A stretch of DNA of 64,000 nucleotides. Source: Brachypodium distachyon (Eukaryota; Streptophyta; Magnoliopsida; Poales; Poaceae). The DNA is taken from the NCBI RefSeq assembly GCF_000005505.3, contig NC_016132.3, forward strand, positions 30,952,914-31,016,913. The letters are read 5' to 3'. This document shows, piece by piece, positions 12,588 to 24,498 of the stretch. Positions within the stretch are counted from its first letter, which is position 1. Each line of letters begins with the position of its first letter. Made by a program: the position numbers and the translations under genes. The notes under the pieces were generated by a model that made no database searches, was not told where the DNA came from, and saw only the letters and a list, made by a program, of their open reading frames with translations.

Positions 12588-12615
12588 CCGTAGCAACGCA
12601 CGGACATTTAGCTAG
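12588..12615 (+). mobile_element. Possible Helitron 3' terminus (second copy)
   Basis: CCGTAGCAACGCACGG followed by ACATTTAGCTAG closely matches the tail at 1547-1575. It again ends in CTAG after a CCGT...ACGG mini-hairpin. Here the base after CTAG is A rather than T. Two copies of the same tail in one window support a repeat-family boundary, though not by themselves a Helitron. Confidence 0.4.
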
Positions 12616-13032
12616 AAAAAGTAAAATTGTGCAACACAATTTCATTACCTCGCAGGGAAGTAATTCTAGATCTATAATTTCACCAAGATCCCTTGAAATT
12701 GAATAGTGCAACACTGCAAGAGTTTAGACGGAATACTTGGGGATTTGTAGATTTTTCCATTCGAAGGGAAAAGCTTTGTCAAATCTGATGGATGTGTGCT
12801 TGGTTTTGTGTCTCTTTGTGATCTGAGTCCTTTTGCTCATACTGTTGGTCTGCAATAACTCTGGTAAGGGCTTTGGGTTAGGACAGGATTTTGTTCCGCA
12901 GTTAGTGTTTCGATTAGGAGCGTTAATCAGTGGCTTTACTTTTTGTTACGTTGGAGACATTGTATTTCTGTTATGAAAGTAATGGAAAGTGGTGAGGAGA
13001 TGAGTTCAAACAAAAAACTTAGGCAAACGAGT

Positions 13033-13221
13033 AGTGTTTGGTTGCAACAAAAATGTGGCATGACACATTTTCTTAGCTCTCTACCCCAGATGTCATATAG
13101 GCTCATCTTCTAGCTAACTTTTATTATACTTGCGGCAAAGAAAATTGATCACAAAAGAAAAATGTAAATCACACTTGTGGCACAAAAACGTGACAAAGTT
13201 TGGAGAGCAACCAAACATGTC
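13033..13221. mobile_element. Possible small TIR element
   Basis: AGTGTTTGGTTGCAACAA at the left and GAGAGCAACCAAACATGT at the right are inverted complements over the TGTTTGGTTGC core. CATGTTTGGTTGC-type ends occur in grass MITEs. A target duplication is not clear, so the class is undecided. Confidence 0.4.
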
Positions 13222-14379
13222 CTTAACCGTTGTTTGGATTAACATCATAGGAACGTTGCTACAAGAGTCGAACATATCACGGTGCTCACAGTTACGACTG
13301 AACTGAACTCTCCCCCAGGATTTTCTTTGGACCGCCTGCTTACATTAAATCTTTTACAGATTTTGTCCTATGCATTGTTCCCACGACAGATCTGGACTCA
13401 CAAGTCATGACCCCAATCGATGGAGCGGATCCGAAGCTAGACGGTACAAATGTACATTACTGATATTTCGATCGCTGGATTCTTGTTAATTTATTGTTAA
13501 GTGGTACAGCAGTACAGTGAGTACACTAGTAGTACGTACTATGAACGGGAAGTTATTTGACAGTGTTAATGCACTGACGGAGCTTCCGTGCTTCGTACCA
13601 GTACTGTTGTAAACGTAATGCATGCACTTCCACGTTGCCTATGTCATTCTTGCTGGTTATATTTCGATACAACCAAAAATAATAATATCAGCACATTGAC
13701 AAATTAGATACAAAACGAAGGAAAACAAGGACTAAAGCTCCTCCACTTCACTGAAGATCAGCTGCCCCCTCCGCTCAGCCCACGTCAACGAGAACTAGCT
13801 TGCCACCCTTTTGAGCTAGGAACCACGATCCATCCCGCGAAGAAAGCCGAAAGCGCCTCCGCAACCAACCAGTTCGCCACTTCCCATAGAAAGGTCCATC
13901 TCCATGAGATCGCAACTCCTAGTACAGTCTCCTCAATACGACATGCAAAGGATTAAGGGAAACGATTTGGTACGCAGCCGGCAGATCCAGCACGTACAAC
14001 GATCGGACGACAGACATGCGTTGATTGTGCCACCATCCGACAGCCTGGGAACGAGATGAGCTTATCCATTCGACCACCGCATTGCCACGCGCTCCAGCAC
14101 CCGCTCCCTGCTCTGTGTTTTTTTCTTTTGACTGAAAACTATAGAAAAGATTCCGACAGTCTAATTATATTAAATAAGAATAATATTTACAAGCAGAGAA
14201 GGTAAAAAGCGAAGAGATATTTACAAAAGGATGTGCAAGCTCAGCTTTAAGGAACAGAAGAAATAGATACAAGCCAATCAAGAAGAATCTGCCTATTACT
14301 ATCCGTGAACCGTACAAGCTGACAATGTAGTTCTTCTTCGAAGTGTTTGCGCTAAGCAAAGCGGGAAGGGCGCTCCTCA

Positions 14380-16475
14380 TAGGCCTGGCTAACGAGCGCG
14401 CTCGGTTCGTTAAGCCCGGTTCATTAAGCGCTCGGATCGTTAAGATCGTTAACCTTAACGATCTCAAACAATAGTTCGGCTCGGTTCGATAAAAGCTCGC
14501 GAGCGCTCGTTAAGATCCTTAAAAACTCGGTAACAGAAATAGCTCAAAAGCTAGCTGATCTAAAAGAATTGGCATGACCTATTTGCTTGGGGTAAATTCT
14601 AACAGCAGACAAATTATATCAAACTGACAGTTAGGTGATAGTGCTATAGAGATTGAAAATAACACATCAGATGAGCAGTTCAAGTGTTCAACACAAGACA
14701 GTAGCAAAATAAGGGCCTATTCCAGAGCAGTTCAAGTGTTCAACACAACAGTAAAATGCGCACAGACGGCACAGGGGCACAAACTAGCAGTGCAATGCAT
14801 AGATAATAAGAACTAATAAGAACTAATAAGCAATAACGACAACATCGAAATAACAGCAGCATGCGCCATGCGCACAACAGTTGCAAGTCTTGCATTCAGG
14901 CAGCAGCAAACAAGTAGCAGCCCACTATACATCATGTCATCATCGTCGGTCTTTAGCTGCTTTCGACATTAGCAACATCTTCAGGAAATGGTACAAACTC
15001 CACATCATCCTCGATATCAGGTTCCTGAAAAACAAAATGGTTTGCAAATGAAATTTCACACTCAAAGTATAATAGGCTGAAACTTGAAAGATGCAGGTTA
15101 CTAAAAGCACATTCATTTACCTTTACTATTGTATGTCTAATTTGGTTATCTTTTGAACCCTTGATGAAACTAGCACCACATACTAGTACCTCAACCATAT
15201 TTGGGCGCAATGAACTACGCTAGTCATCTAGAACTCTTCCACCGGTAGAGAATGCTGACTCCGACGACACACTTGTTGCTGGTATACTCAAAAACTTCTT
15301 TGCCATCTTTGACAAAATAGGGAATCTATGACCATTAAGCCTCCACCAATCAAGCACCACAAAATCCGGATCATTCATGGGATGAAGCTTATCCTCAAGA
15401 TAGGAGGTCAACTCTGACTTATTTGTCTCTGACTTTGTCTCATTTAGAAAGGATTGGAACCCACTAGACAACGTGGACATAGATGTAGCTGGTTGCCTAC
15501 TCAAACCTGAAGAACTCTGCCTCTGATCACTTGCAGTCTCCTTCAATCGAGTTTCCATCTCATAAGTTGCATACAACTCAAAGAACTCTTCTTTGATGTC
15601 ATCCGACTCTCGCCACCCCTTGTCTCTACCATACAGTTCCTTGAAACAGTAGTCCACAAGTTTCAGCTTGAACCGAGGATCAAGAATGGTGGCAATCACC
15701 ATTACATTGTTCTTTTCCTTCCTCCTATTTGCACTCGCATCACCAATTGTTGGCATATGTACTGTCCCAATACTTATCAAACTTTTCAAGCATGGCCTTA
15801 CCCATTGCATTCAAATTGTCATCATCCTTTTTCACTGCATGGTTGTTTATAGCAATCTTTACATTCATGATATACGGATAAAATATGTTAGCAGTAGGAT
15901 AGTTCGTTCCTGATAGTACCGTAGTAACCTCAGCAAATGATCTCAAGATGGGTTCAACATTTGCATAAAATTCCCATTCTTCATCAATAGGCAGCCACTT
16001 GTACCGAGAATCTGATGGAGCATATTCAGACAAAGCAACCTTATACACAGTGCAAGAGTCTAACATTCTATGAGTAGAACTCCATCTGGTTGAGACATCT
16101 AGGCATAACCCTTTCGCAACTTCAATTTTTAGAGACTTGCAAATTTTCAAGAACTTATACATGCGTGCAGGAGACTTTTTCAAGCACTTCACGGTCTCTC
16201 TAAGCTTGCGAACTAAAGGCTCTAGGGGTGCAATACCATCATTGACTATCAAATTTATTATGTGTGCACAGCAACGGACATGAAAATACTTCGATGTGAA
16301 ATTACTTGACTTCCGGGCAGCAAGCTTATCCATCAACTTGCTAGGAGCAACATCATTGGCTTCTATCTTCCATTCTTGGCAGCATTCAAATACAGCCTGA
16401 GCTATGATAATGCCCGAGTGCGGTGGATCTAGTTCTACAAAATTCAGCACACGAGACTGCATTTCCCAACCATCA
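14380..16475 (-). mobile_element. Truncated hAT transposon
   Basis: The 3' end of the element is near 14380, where TAGGCCTGGCTAACGAGCG is followed by clustered CGTTAAG/GCTCGG sub-terminal motifs to about 14520, as in grass hAT elements. The transposase gene lies inside on the minus strand. The other end is missing because the 5' LTR of a gypsy element starts at about 16476. The rest of the transposase (BED zinc finger and N-terminal part) and the other TIR are not found anywhere in the window. Because they are missing, the 8-bp target duplication cannot be checked. Confidence 0.8.
14953..16475 (-). pseudogene. hAT-family transposase (RICESLEEPER/ZBED type), broken
   Basis: Reading down the minus strand: WEMQSRVLNF and a DPPHSG segment (about 16460-16410), the RNase-H-fold region with FHVRCCAHIINLIVNDG and DVSTRWSSTHRML, the DUF4413-like stretch with ATILDPRFK, and the hAT C-terminal dimerisation region with WWRLNGHRFPILSKMAK and SSESAFSTGGRVLDD (about 15340-15225). 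Breaks: the N-terminus is removed by the LTR at 16476; a frameshift near 15765 separates the two long frames; a TAG stop at 15220-15222 lies just after the dimerisation motif, and the same frame then continues to 14953 with a conserved-looking tail (NMVEVLVCGASFIKG), possibly with a small intron near 15025-15110. The RNase-H part also seems to lack a dozen or so residues after EWKIE compared with relatives (from memory of the family, unchecked). It cannot encode an active transposase. Confidence 0.9.
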
Positions 16476-17462
16476 TGTCGCATCAGTGGCACCCGGGGTA
16501 CCACCGCTGCGCGACGCGTGGGCCCCCTCCTCGAGTTCCCGGGAAGGTTCCATCCCGGGCAGCGGCTACGAGTAGCCCGGCAAGCTCCCAGCCCGGAAGG
16601 GCTAGCGGGGCTTCGGGGAATATTCCCGCCTGGGCACCTCCCGGGAAGCCGCTTCCCGAGGGGAGGTTCCCGGGTGCGTTGGGCCCGGGCACTTCCCGGG
16701 GAGCGACTTGCCGGGACAGGGGGTTCCCGGGCGCAGACCCCCGCCTCAAGGGTGGGGCTCGGTGAGCAGATCAGTAGCGCCACGCGGGCGCGTGGTGGGC
16801 GTGGGGTGCGCGGCCCCATCGGGGCAAGGAGTAAGGCGCACGGCTCACTAAATGAGCCGACAGGAGGGGCGTTACCCATCCAAATCAAGTAAACAGTGGC
16901 TGTCCAATCCTACCCTAGGGTTCTAGACCCCTAGCAGTGGATGTGGCGTCCATGCGCGCCACCAGCTCACCGGGGGGGAGTTGTATGCCTCCCCGTCCGA
17001 CACTTGCAGCGCATGCACCGTGGCACCTGTGGCATCCCCTTGAGTATAAAAGGAGGACCCCTGCCAACGATCAGTGGGTTCCAGGTTCGGCTAGTTCGAG
17101 TTCTGGTTCCGGATTCCACGTTCGCAAGGTTGGTTAGCTCAGGGTAGCAAGTAGCGTTCACAAGGAAAGAGAGAGAGAGCCCGGGGACCCTCCCCCGGCA
17201 AGGTGCAAACACTTGGTTCATAATCAATACCAGTTCAGACAGACAGGACGTAGGGTTTTACACCTCCGGGTGGCCAGAACCTGGGTAAAAACGTGCGTGC
17301 ATGTGTTCTTTGTTTGTGCGCTTCCCGAGTGCATCACTTCGCCGGTCGCGAAGGGCCTTCGGCCACGCCAGCGGTCGCCGGGGGGATCCCCGACGCCCCT
17401 GCCGAACCTAAAAAGAGGGTCGTGACCGCACGCCCTCGATATCGGAGCACCGGACGATGACA
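16476..17462 (+). repeat. 5' LTR of the gypsy element (about 987 bp)
   Basis: The LTR probably starts TGTCGCATCAG at 16476, where homology to hAT transposase stops. It ends ..GATGACA at 17462, directly before the primer-binding region. It is very GC-rich, with CCCGGGAAG-type short palindromes at 16530-16720. A TATAAAAG box lies at 17045-17052. A partner LTR was not found downstream, so the limits rest on TG..CA ends and context only. Confidence 0.75.
17045..17052 (+). promoter_or_regulatory. TATA box in the gypsy LTR
   Basis: TATAAAAG in the GC-rich LTR, about 410 bp before the LTR end, placing the U3/R boundary near 17075-17085. This is the expected position for the retrotransposon promoter. 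Confidence 0.6.
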
Positions 17463-17464
17463 TC

Positions 17465-17482
17465 TGGCGCGCCAGGTACGGG
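17465..17482 (+). other. Primer-binding site region of the gypsy element
   Basis: TGGCGCGCCAGGTACGGG starts two bases after the inferred LTR end. A TGG-starting site immediately after the 5' LTR, complementary to a tRNA 3' end, primes minus-strand synthesis. I did not identify the tRNA. Confidence 0.6.
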
Positions 17483-17531
17483 GCGCGGGAGTAGAGCTCA
17501 CCGGTGATCGCCGGCAGCAGCGTTTGCATCG

Positions 17532-20284
17532 ATGTCGGCTTTGCCTTCTTCGCCAACGAGACCAGCCACCATGCCCCCCAAGCGGGCTAGTGATCCTCGG
17601 ATAGACTCGCGTGAGGCCCTAGCGGCGCACACGTGGTCGCACGACGTGCGATCCGAGTCGGTGGCTCAGGAGAACCCCGAGCCCTCGAGAGTGCAGCAAT
17701 CACAGCTGCCTCCCCTGCCTCCTCGGCTGTCTGCAGACAATCGGCCGAGGGGACCGGCTGCCCCCAGTGCCGGGGCCAATCGCACAAGCGGGCATGGTGC
17801 TGCCCACGCCGGCCAGCGAGTCGAGTCGCGGGCCGAGGATGCGCAGTGACAGCGGCACCAGGAACATACCGAGTCACGGGCAACCCCCGGGGGCTCGCAC
17901 CCTGTGCACCCGGAGGCGTCCGGGGCCAGAGCGGGAAGCAGCCGCTCGGGAAACCGGCTGCCCCCCGCACGAACCCCGGCGGACGCCATCATCACCGCGC
18001 GCGTCATGGTGCGGTACGAACCGCAGCAAGGCACGCCGGCGCACGAGACGTTGGGCGAGGAGTTAGATGCGCTCCTCGCTCAGGCCACCCAGCAACCGCA
18101 AGGCGAGGGCGCCCCGGTAGGCTTCGGCCACGGGCAGAATTCGGAGCACGGGGACGTGCCGCCCGCCTCGCGGCAGGGGGGGAACCCTCCCCCTCCGCAG
18201 GGAGGTGAGGGGAACGGGGGCCTGGAGGGGTCCTCGAACTCGTCGCCCACCGTTCCAGGGGGTGACGCGCGCGGCATCTTGAATGCCCGCCAGCAAGAGG
18301 ATCTGCGCCCGCGCCTGGAGCGCCGGTGCAGGCGCGAGGTGGAGCGCCAACGCCCACAGGAGCGGGAAGATGCTCCCATGGGCCCCGAGGACGGTTGCAC
18401 CGCGTTCACACGCGAGTTGCAGCGGGTGACGTGGCCCCGTAAGTTCTGAGCGCCCGCGCTCAGTACGTACGACGGGACCGCCAACCCCAAGGATTTCCTC
18501 CTGACCTACACGTTGGGGATGCATGCCATCGGCACCGACGACAAGGTCAGAGCCAATTAGTTCCCGATGGTCTTGAAAGGATCAGCGAGAACCTGGCTGC
18601 TCAACCTGCCCGCCGGGTCCATCGCCACTTGGGCGGACCTGCGCGAGCAGTTTGTGAGCGCGTTCCAGGGGGGCTATAAGCGCCCGAAAACCATGGCGGA
18701 GCTGCACACTATTGTGCGAAGCCGGGAGAGACGTTGTAGGCCTTCGTCAACCGCTTCTCCAACCTCTCCTATTCCATCCCGGAGGCGGAGGCGGCTGCCA
18801 TCATCAACACCTTCGCCATCAACGTCCGCGATCCCAAGATGCGCGAGAAGCTGAGCACGCATCGGATCCGGACCACGCAGGATCTGTACGCCTTGGCGCA
18901 CACGTGCGCCATGGCCGAGGAAGGGCGCCTAGCGCCCAAGCTAGCAGCTAAGGCTGCCGCGAGCCCCGGCGAGGGCTCGCAGAAGAAGGGTTCCCGCGAG
19001 CGCAGCGGGAAGCAGGTTCTCGCTGCGGACTAGGGGGCTCCTGCCGTGAGGCCTGCGAAGAAGGCCTCGCCGGGTGGCGGATCCGGTGGCAAGCAGGTCA
19101 ATGCGCCCCGCTGCCCCATCCACGGCAACTCCACCAACGAAGTGCAGAACTGCCGCATCCTGCAGGGGATCAAGCAGCGGCGCGCGCAACGCCATGAGGA
19201 GCGCCGCGCTGCCGGCGCCTGCTTCAACTGCGGCGACATCAGGCATCTCTCCCGAGATTGCCCGAATGACCCCAGGGCGGGGCCAAGGCCTGCCGGCGGC
19301 GGTGCCGGCAGGGACGAACCCCAAGGGGGACGCGGTCAGCCCCGCTCGGGGCGGGAACGCCCACCCCGGGGACGTGACAGGGCACGCGCTGAGGAGCAGC
19401 GCGAGTCCGACTTCACCGGAGGTGACGAGCCGGGCTTCCAGGAGCCTCACAGCGTCGCCTGCATCCATGGGGGAGCCTACGCTCTCCCATCCCACACCGC
19501 GGTGAAGCGTCTCACCCGCGACGTATGCGCACTGTTGCCGGACGCGGAGCCGCAACAGCCGCTGAGGTGGTCGCATGTGTCGATCACCTTCAGCTCCGAC
19601 GGTCACCCAGCGCGGCAGCTGGGTTCAGGGGTAATCCCCTTCGTCGTCTCGCCAATCATTAGCAATATGACGATGACCAAGGTGTTGGTGGACAACGGAG
19701 CGGGGCTTAACCTCCTGTCCGCCAGGCTGGTAGAGCAGCTGAAGCCCACCGACCTGTTCCGGGGGGTGAACCCCGGGATCGTGCGCCTGCTGGGGCGCAT
19801 CACGCTGCCGATCACCTTCGGGTCCCGGGAAGCGTTCAGGACCGAACACATAGTGTTCGACGTGGCACACACCCCGTTGCCCTACAACGGGATCCTTGGT
19901 CGGCCAGCGCTGATCAAGTTCATGGTGGCTACACATTGCGCTGATGGCGTGATGAAGATGCCGTCCGTATATGGAGTCCTCTCCATCAGGTGCGACCTCA
20001 AGGACGCGGCCTGGTGCGTGGGCGAGGTCGTCAGGGCTGCCGCCGCAGCTGACGCTGGCAACGAAGATGCTGCCGGAGACGACAGCTTGTCGGGCGATGC
20101 CCCAGCAACGAAGAAGGCCCGCGCTACCCCGCAAGAGCTTGCCGGGGGAGGCGCAGGCTCGAGCTCGCGCCCCGGCAAGGGGCAGAAGCTCCGGGAGGAG
20201 GCCGCCAGGGTGAAGAAGCTGCCCCTCCAGGCCGGCGACAAGGAACGCACCGTCACCGTAGGTGCGAACCTTACCGCCGAATAG
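17532..20284 (+). pseudogene. Gypsy gag-protease region, broken
   Basis: The first ATG is at 17532. The capsid-like retrotransposon-gag region is recognisable at 18440-18920 (NLPAGSIATWADLREQF, then FVNRFSNLSYSIPEAEA in another frame). A CCHC zinc knuckle, CFNCGDIRHLSRDC, lies at about 19216-19260. The aspartic protease region follows with VLVDNGAGLNLLSARLV at about 19680-19735. In-frame stops interrupt it at 17847 (TGA), 18447 (TGA), 18558 (TAG), 18737 (TAG), 19031 (TAG) and 20282 (TAG), with a frameshift at about 18725. The frame on both sides of each stop is the same and continues recognisable protein, so these are point mutations of one gag-pol frame rather than separate genes. The N-terminal third is low-complexity and proline/arginine-rich. 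Confidence 0.88.
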
Positions 20285-23200
20285 GAAGGCGCCCTCATCA
20301 CCTTCCTCCGGGATAATGCCGACGTGTTCGCTTGGGAACCGTCGGATCTTCCCGGAGTCCCCAGAGAGGTGATTGAGCATCGGCTCGCGGTGTGTCCGGA
20401 CGCGCGCCCCGTCAAGCAGAAGATTCGGCGGCAAGGACAAGAGCGTAAGGATTTCATCAAGCAGGAGGTGGACAAGCTCAAGGCTGCCGGGGCGATCAGG
20501 GAAGTTCTGTACCCCACTTGGTTGGCTAACCCTGTGGTAGTACCTAAAGCAGGGAATAAGCTTCGCATGTGTGTAGATTTTACTGATCTTAATCGCGCAT
20601 GCCCCAAGGACCCCTTCCCTATACCCCGTATCGATCAAATAGTTGATTCTACCGTTGGTTGTGACTTGTTGAGTTTTCTGGATGCTTTCTCCGGCGACCA
20701 TCAAATTAAGATGGCGGTCGAGGATGTGGAAAAGACAGTGTTCATCACCCCGGTTGGCTGTTATTGTTATACATGCATGTCTTTCGGGTTGAAGAACGCG
20801 GACTCCACATTTCAGTGCGCCCTGCACGAATGTTTGGGGCCCCAGCTAGGCCGAAAGGTGGAGGCCTACATGGACGACATCGTCATCAAATCGAAGCGTG
20901 GGGACTCGCTGATTGATGACCTGTGGGAGACGTTTGACAACCTCCGCAGGATCAAGCTCAAGCTAAATCCCGAGAAGTGCACCTTCGGTGTCAACTCCGG
21001 GCAGCTTCTGGGTTTCTTGGTTTCACACAAGGGGTTACAGGCCAACCCGAACAAGATAGAACCATTGAGAAGATGGGGGCCCCCCGCAAGGTGAAGGATG
21101 TCCAGCGCCTCAACGGCTGCGTTGCCGCGCTGGGTCGTTTCATCTCCAGGCTGGGCGAGCATGCCTTGCCTTTCTTCAAGGTGATGAAGAAGAAGGGTCC
21201 GGTTGACTGGACTCCCGAAGCCGAGGCGGCGTTCCGGGAACTCAAACAGTACCTGAGATCGCCGCCCGTCCTCGTCGCCCCAAAGCCGGGCGAGACGCTG
21301 CTACTCTACCTAGCAGCGACTGACCAGGTGGTCAGCTCGGTGCTAGTTGCCGAGAGTGAGGAAGATGTCCAGGGGACTGAGGCTGCGGGGCAGGGGGCGG
21401 AGCGGCCCCCGGCAACCGCCTCGGGCCCAGGGACCACCCCAGAACCGGCAGCCTCAGCACCGCGGAACCGGTTGGTGCAGCACTCGTTGTACTTGTCAGT
21501 ACGGTGCTGCGCGACGCGCGAACGAGGTACCCGCAAGTACAGAAGCTCCTTCTGGGGATTCTCCTTGCGTCCCACAAGCTGTGCCACTACTTCCAGGCGC
21601 ACCACGTCACGGTGGTGTCAGGGTTCTGCCTTGAGCAGGCCCTCACCAATCGTGAAGCCACCGGGAGGGTGGCCGAATGGAGGATGGAGTTGTCGGAGTT
21701 CAACCTCCACTTCGCCAACTCCAAGCGCATCAAGAGTACGGCCTTGGCGGACTTCGTCGCGGAATGGATGTCTACGGGCGTGGAAGAGAATGAACCGGAG
21801 ACCAGCCTGCCCGGCAAGCTGGACGAGGACCACTGGGTCCTCTACTTCGACGGTGCGTTCAGTCTTCAAGGAGCAGGCGCCGGGGTCGTCATCGAGTCAC
21901 CTACAAGGGACCAGTTGAAGTTCGCTGTCCAGCTCGACTTCGCGAACTCCACCAACAACACGACAGAATACGAGGGCTTGCTCGCCGGGTTGCGGGCGGC
22001 GGCCGCCCTCGACATCAAGCGCCTAGTTGTTCGCGGGGATTCCCAGCTCGTGATCAACCAGGTGAACAAGGACTACGACTGCCCGCAGATGGCACCGTAC
22101 GTGGAGGAGGTCCGCAAGTTAGAACGAAAGTTCAAGGGTTTGCGATTCGAGCACGTCAAGCGGAAGGAGAACTTCGCTGCTGACGAGCTGGCCAAGATGG
22201 CAGCAGAGCGCCAGAAACCTCCGGCGGGGGTGTTCTGTCAGAAGCAAGCGGCTCCTTCAGTCGCCCCCCAGCCGACTGCCGGGGACGCCCCTCTGGCAAC
22301 CGAAGGAACCCCTGCAGCAGCAGGGGTCCATGCCGCTGACATGGCGGCATGGATTGGCAGGGAGATCCCTCCCTGGGCAGAAGAGATCCCCCGCTACTTG
22401 AAAGGGGAGGCTCTCCCAGAAGATGACGTTGCGGCGGAACGAGTAGCGCAGCAAGCCAAGATATACACTGTGGTGGATGGGAACCTCTACCGCAGCCGTG
22501 CGAACGGTGTCCAGCTCATCTACGTGCCGCAAGATGAAGGGCGCGCACTGTTGGAGGAAATACATCGAGGCACATGTTCACACCATCTGGCCTCCCGGGC
22601 TTTAGCCGGCAAGGCATTTCGGCACGGCTTCTACTGGCCCACGGCCCTGGACGACGCGGAGCGGCTGGTGAGGACGTGCGAAGCGTGCCAGTTCCACTCG
22701 AAGAAGCACAACCAACCGGCGCAGGCCCTACATGTTATCCCTTCCTCGTGGCTGTTCGCGGTCTGGGGGCTCGACATCGTCGGCAAGTTACCGAGAGCGG
22801 TTGGCGGTTACGAATGTTTGTTCATGGCCATCGACAAGTTCTCCAAGTGGGTAGAAGTGGAACCAGTGCGGAAGGTGACCGCCCAGGCGGCCATCAAGTT
22901 CTTCAAAGGCATTGTGTGCCGGTTTGGTGTGCCTAACGGCATTATCACCAACAACGGCATGCAGTTCACAAGTGCAGTGTTCCGGGCCTATTGCGAAGGC
23001 ATGGGCACTAAGTTGCACTTTGCGTCCGTTGCTCATCCGAGGAGTAACAGGCAGGCGGAGCGAGCCAACGCAGAAGTGCTGCGGGCGCTCATGACGAGAA
23101 CCTTTGACAAGCTCAAAGGCCACGGGAAACACTGTGTCGAAGAACTCCAGCCCGTGCTGTTGTGGTCCATCCGGACCACACCTAGTCGGGCAACGGGCGA

Positions 23201-23666
23201 GACTCCTTTCGCCCTTGTCTATGGGGCAGAAGCGGTGCTGCCCCTTGAGCTCAAGCACGGATCTCCCCGGGTACGCGCGTACGGCAACACCAGCCAACAC
23301 GAGCAAATGTTCGACGAACTAAACTTCATCGAAGAGCTTCGATGCCGGGCTGCTGTGCGGGCCGCGCGCTATCAGCAGGGACTCCGTCATTATCATGACA
23401 GGCGAGTCCGTCCTCGAGGGCTCGAGAACGGAGACCTTGTCCTGCGCCGGATACAAGGAACGAAGGCCGGGAACAAGTTGACTCCGAAATGGGAGGGGCC
23501 CTTCCGGCTAGTGCAGGTGACCAGGCCGGAGGCTGTCCGGCTGGAAACCGAAGACGGCTTGCCGATGCCCAATAGTTGGAATATTGAGCACTCGCGCAAG
23601 TTCTACCCATCAAGCGGCGGAGCCCGACCCTCAAGTGATGCCGCCGATGCATACCTCGCGAACTAG
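20285..23666 (+). pseudogene. Gypsy pol: RT, RNase H, second RNase H, integrase; broken
   Basis: RT spans about 20500-21060, with KLRMCVDFTDLNRACPKD, FLDAFSGDHQIKM and the catalytic YMDD (20867-20878) intact. The frame shifts near 21055 and again near 21495. RNase H follows (LLLYLAATDQVVSSVLV). A second RNase H is at about 21835-22210, with acidic residues visible in YFDGA, TTEYEG, RGDSQLV and FAADELAKM. The integrase has an HHCC finger (HRGTCSHH .. CEACQ, about 22567-22695). Its core shows Asp in WGLDIVG and Glu in QAERAN, but the middle acidic residue of the DDE triad is Asn (codon 22950-22952). The C-terminal region ends at 23666. The uninterrupted 720-codon frame 21504-23666 shows that pol decayed less than gag. 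Confidence 0.93.
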
Positions 23667-23878
23667 TGTAGCCGGGCAGCTCCCGTGTGTAAACCCCTAG
23701 TTATTGTGAATAAAGATAAGTGTTTCGTCCCTGAGCTTTGAATTCGCCTTGCTTTTTCGCATGTTCTTCCTTCTTCTGTCTCCCGCTTTAAGTGCACAAA
23801 AGTGTCCTTCCATACTTGGTTGTGAGCAGTGGGCTGCTGGAGCCTCGAAAACATAAACCCGTTGCCGGATCGTTCCGG

Positions 23879-23995
23879 CACGGGACATGCAGTTGCCGGG
23901 CTTCCCGCAACGTGCATCACGGGACGTGCAGTTGCCGTGCTCCCCGCAACGTGCATCACGGGACGTGCAGTTGCCGTGCTCCCCGCAACGTGCAC
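23879..23995. repeat. Three tandem copies of a 39-bp unit
   Basis: Units at 23879, 23918 and 23957 each begin CACGGGAC(A/G)TGCAGTTGCC and end CGCAACGTGCA(T/C). Copies 2 and 3 are nearly identical and copy 1 has a few differences. Because 39 is a multiple of three, both strands show spurious 13-residue periodic translations. Confidence 0.95.
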
Positions 23996-24498
23996 CGCGC
24001 AGTCGCTGCGCCTGGGAAATGAAATGCTCACACCAAGTTTGGCATCGACCCCTTTGTGCCCGGGGGCTGGGAGGCAGGAGGAGTTTGTCCGTGTTGCTTT
24101 GTGTTTTTTCGTGGATTTCAAAAATCTTGCAGTACCTCGGGCCTGGTAAGAATCTAACCTGCAGGAAAGGACGGAATCTTGTGCACTGTAATACCCGTGG
24201 GCTGCCATGGGTCGCGGCATGCACCGGTGCCTTGTGGTGCGGGATGACCGCAACACAAGGGACTCACCACACTCCGAGGCTTCTGACTCGGGAGGGCGCC
24301 GCCACGTGTACCACAGCGGCTTGGCATGCGTGGTGGCGAAGACTGTACCTCATTTCAAGGGAGGGGTGCCCTGGGTGCCGCACGGATTCGTCACGCGCGG
24401 TGGCAAGTCCCTCCCCCGCGCCTATAAAAGGCGCGCCCCAGCCATGGAACGGCTCAGAGCGAAGCCAAGTGAGGGGTTGTTAATGAGGGCGGTGCCAT

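Larger units (their letters stand above)
12258..14379. other. Intergenic, no gene recognised
   Basis: AT-rich sequence with a possible Helitron end and a possible TIR element, both listed separately. No frame over 66 codons, and no splice-linked coding signal. Confidence 0.45.

Noticed and set aside
15740..16888. The 382-codon minus-strand ORF as a complete hAT protein
   Set aside because: Its first roughly 137 codons are antisense LTR sequence. Only the part below 16476 is transposase.
16483..17970. Several 80-160-codon ORFs on both strands in the gypsy LTR and early gag
   Set aside because: High GC with CCCGGG palindromes opens all frames. Only the gag frame from 17532 continues into recognisable protein.
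23879..23995. CRISPR-like direct repeats
   Set aside because: The units are contiguous without spacers, lie in a plant retrotransposon, and no cas genes are present.
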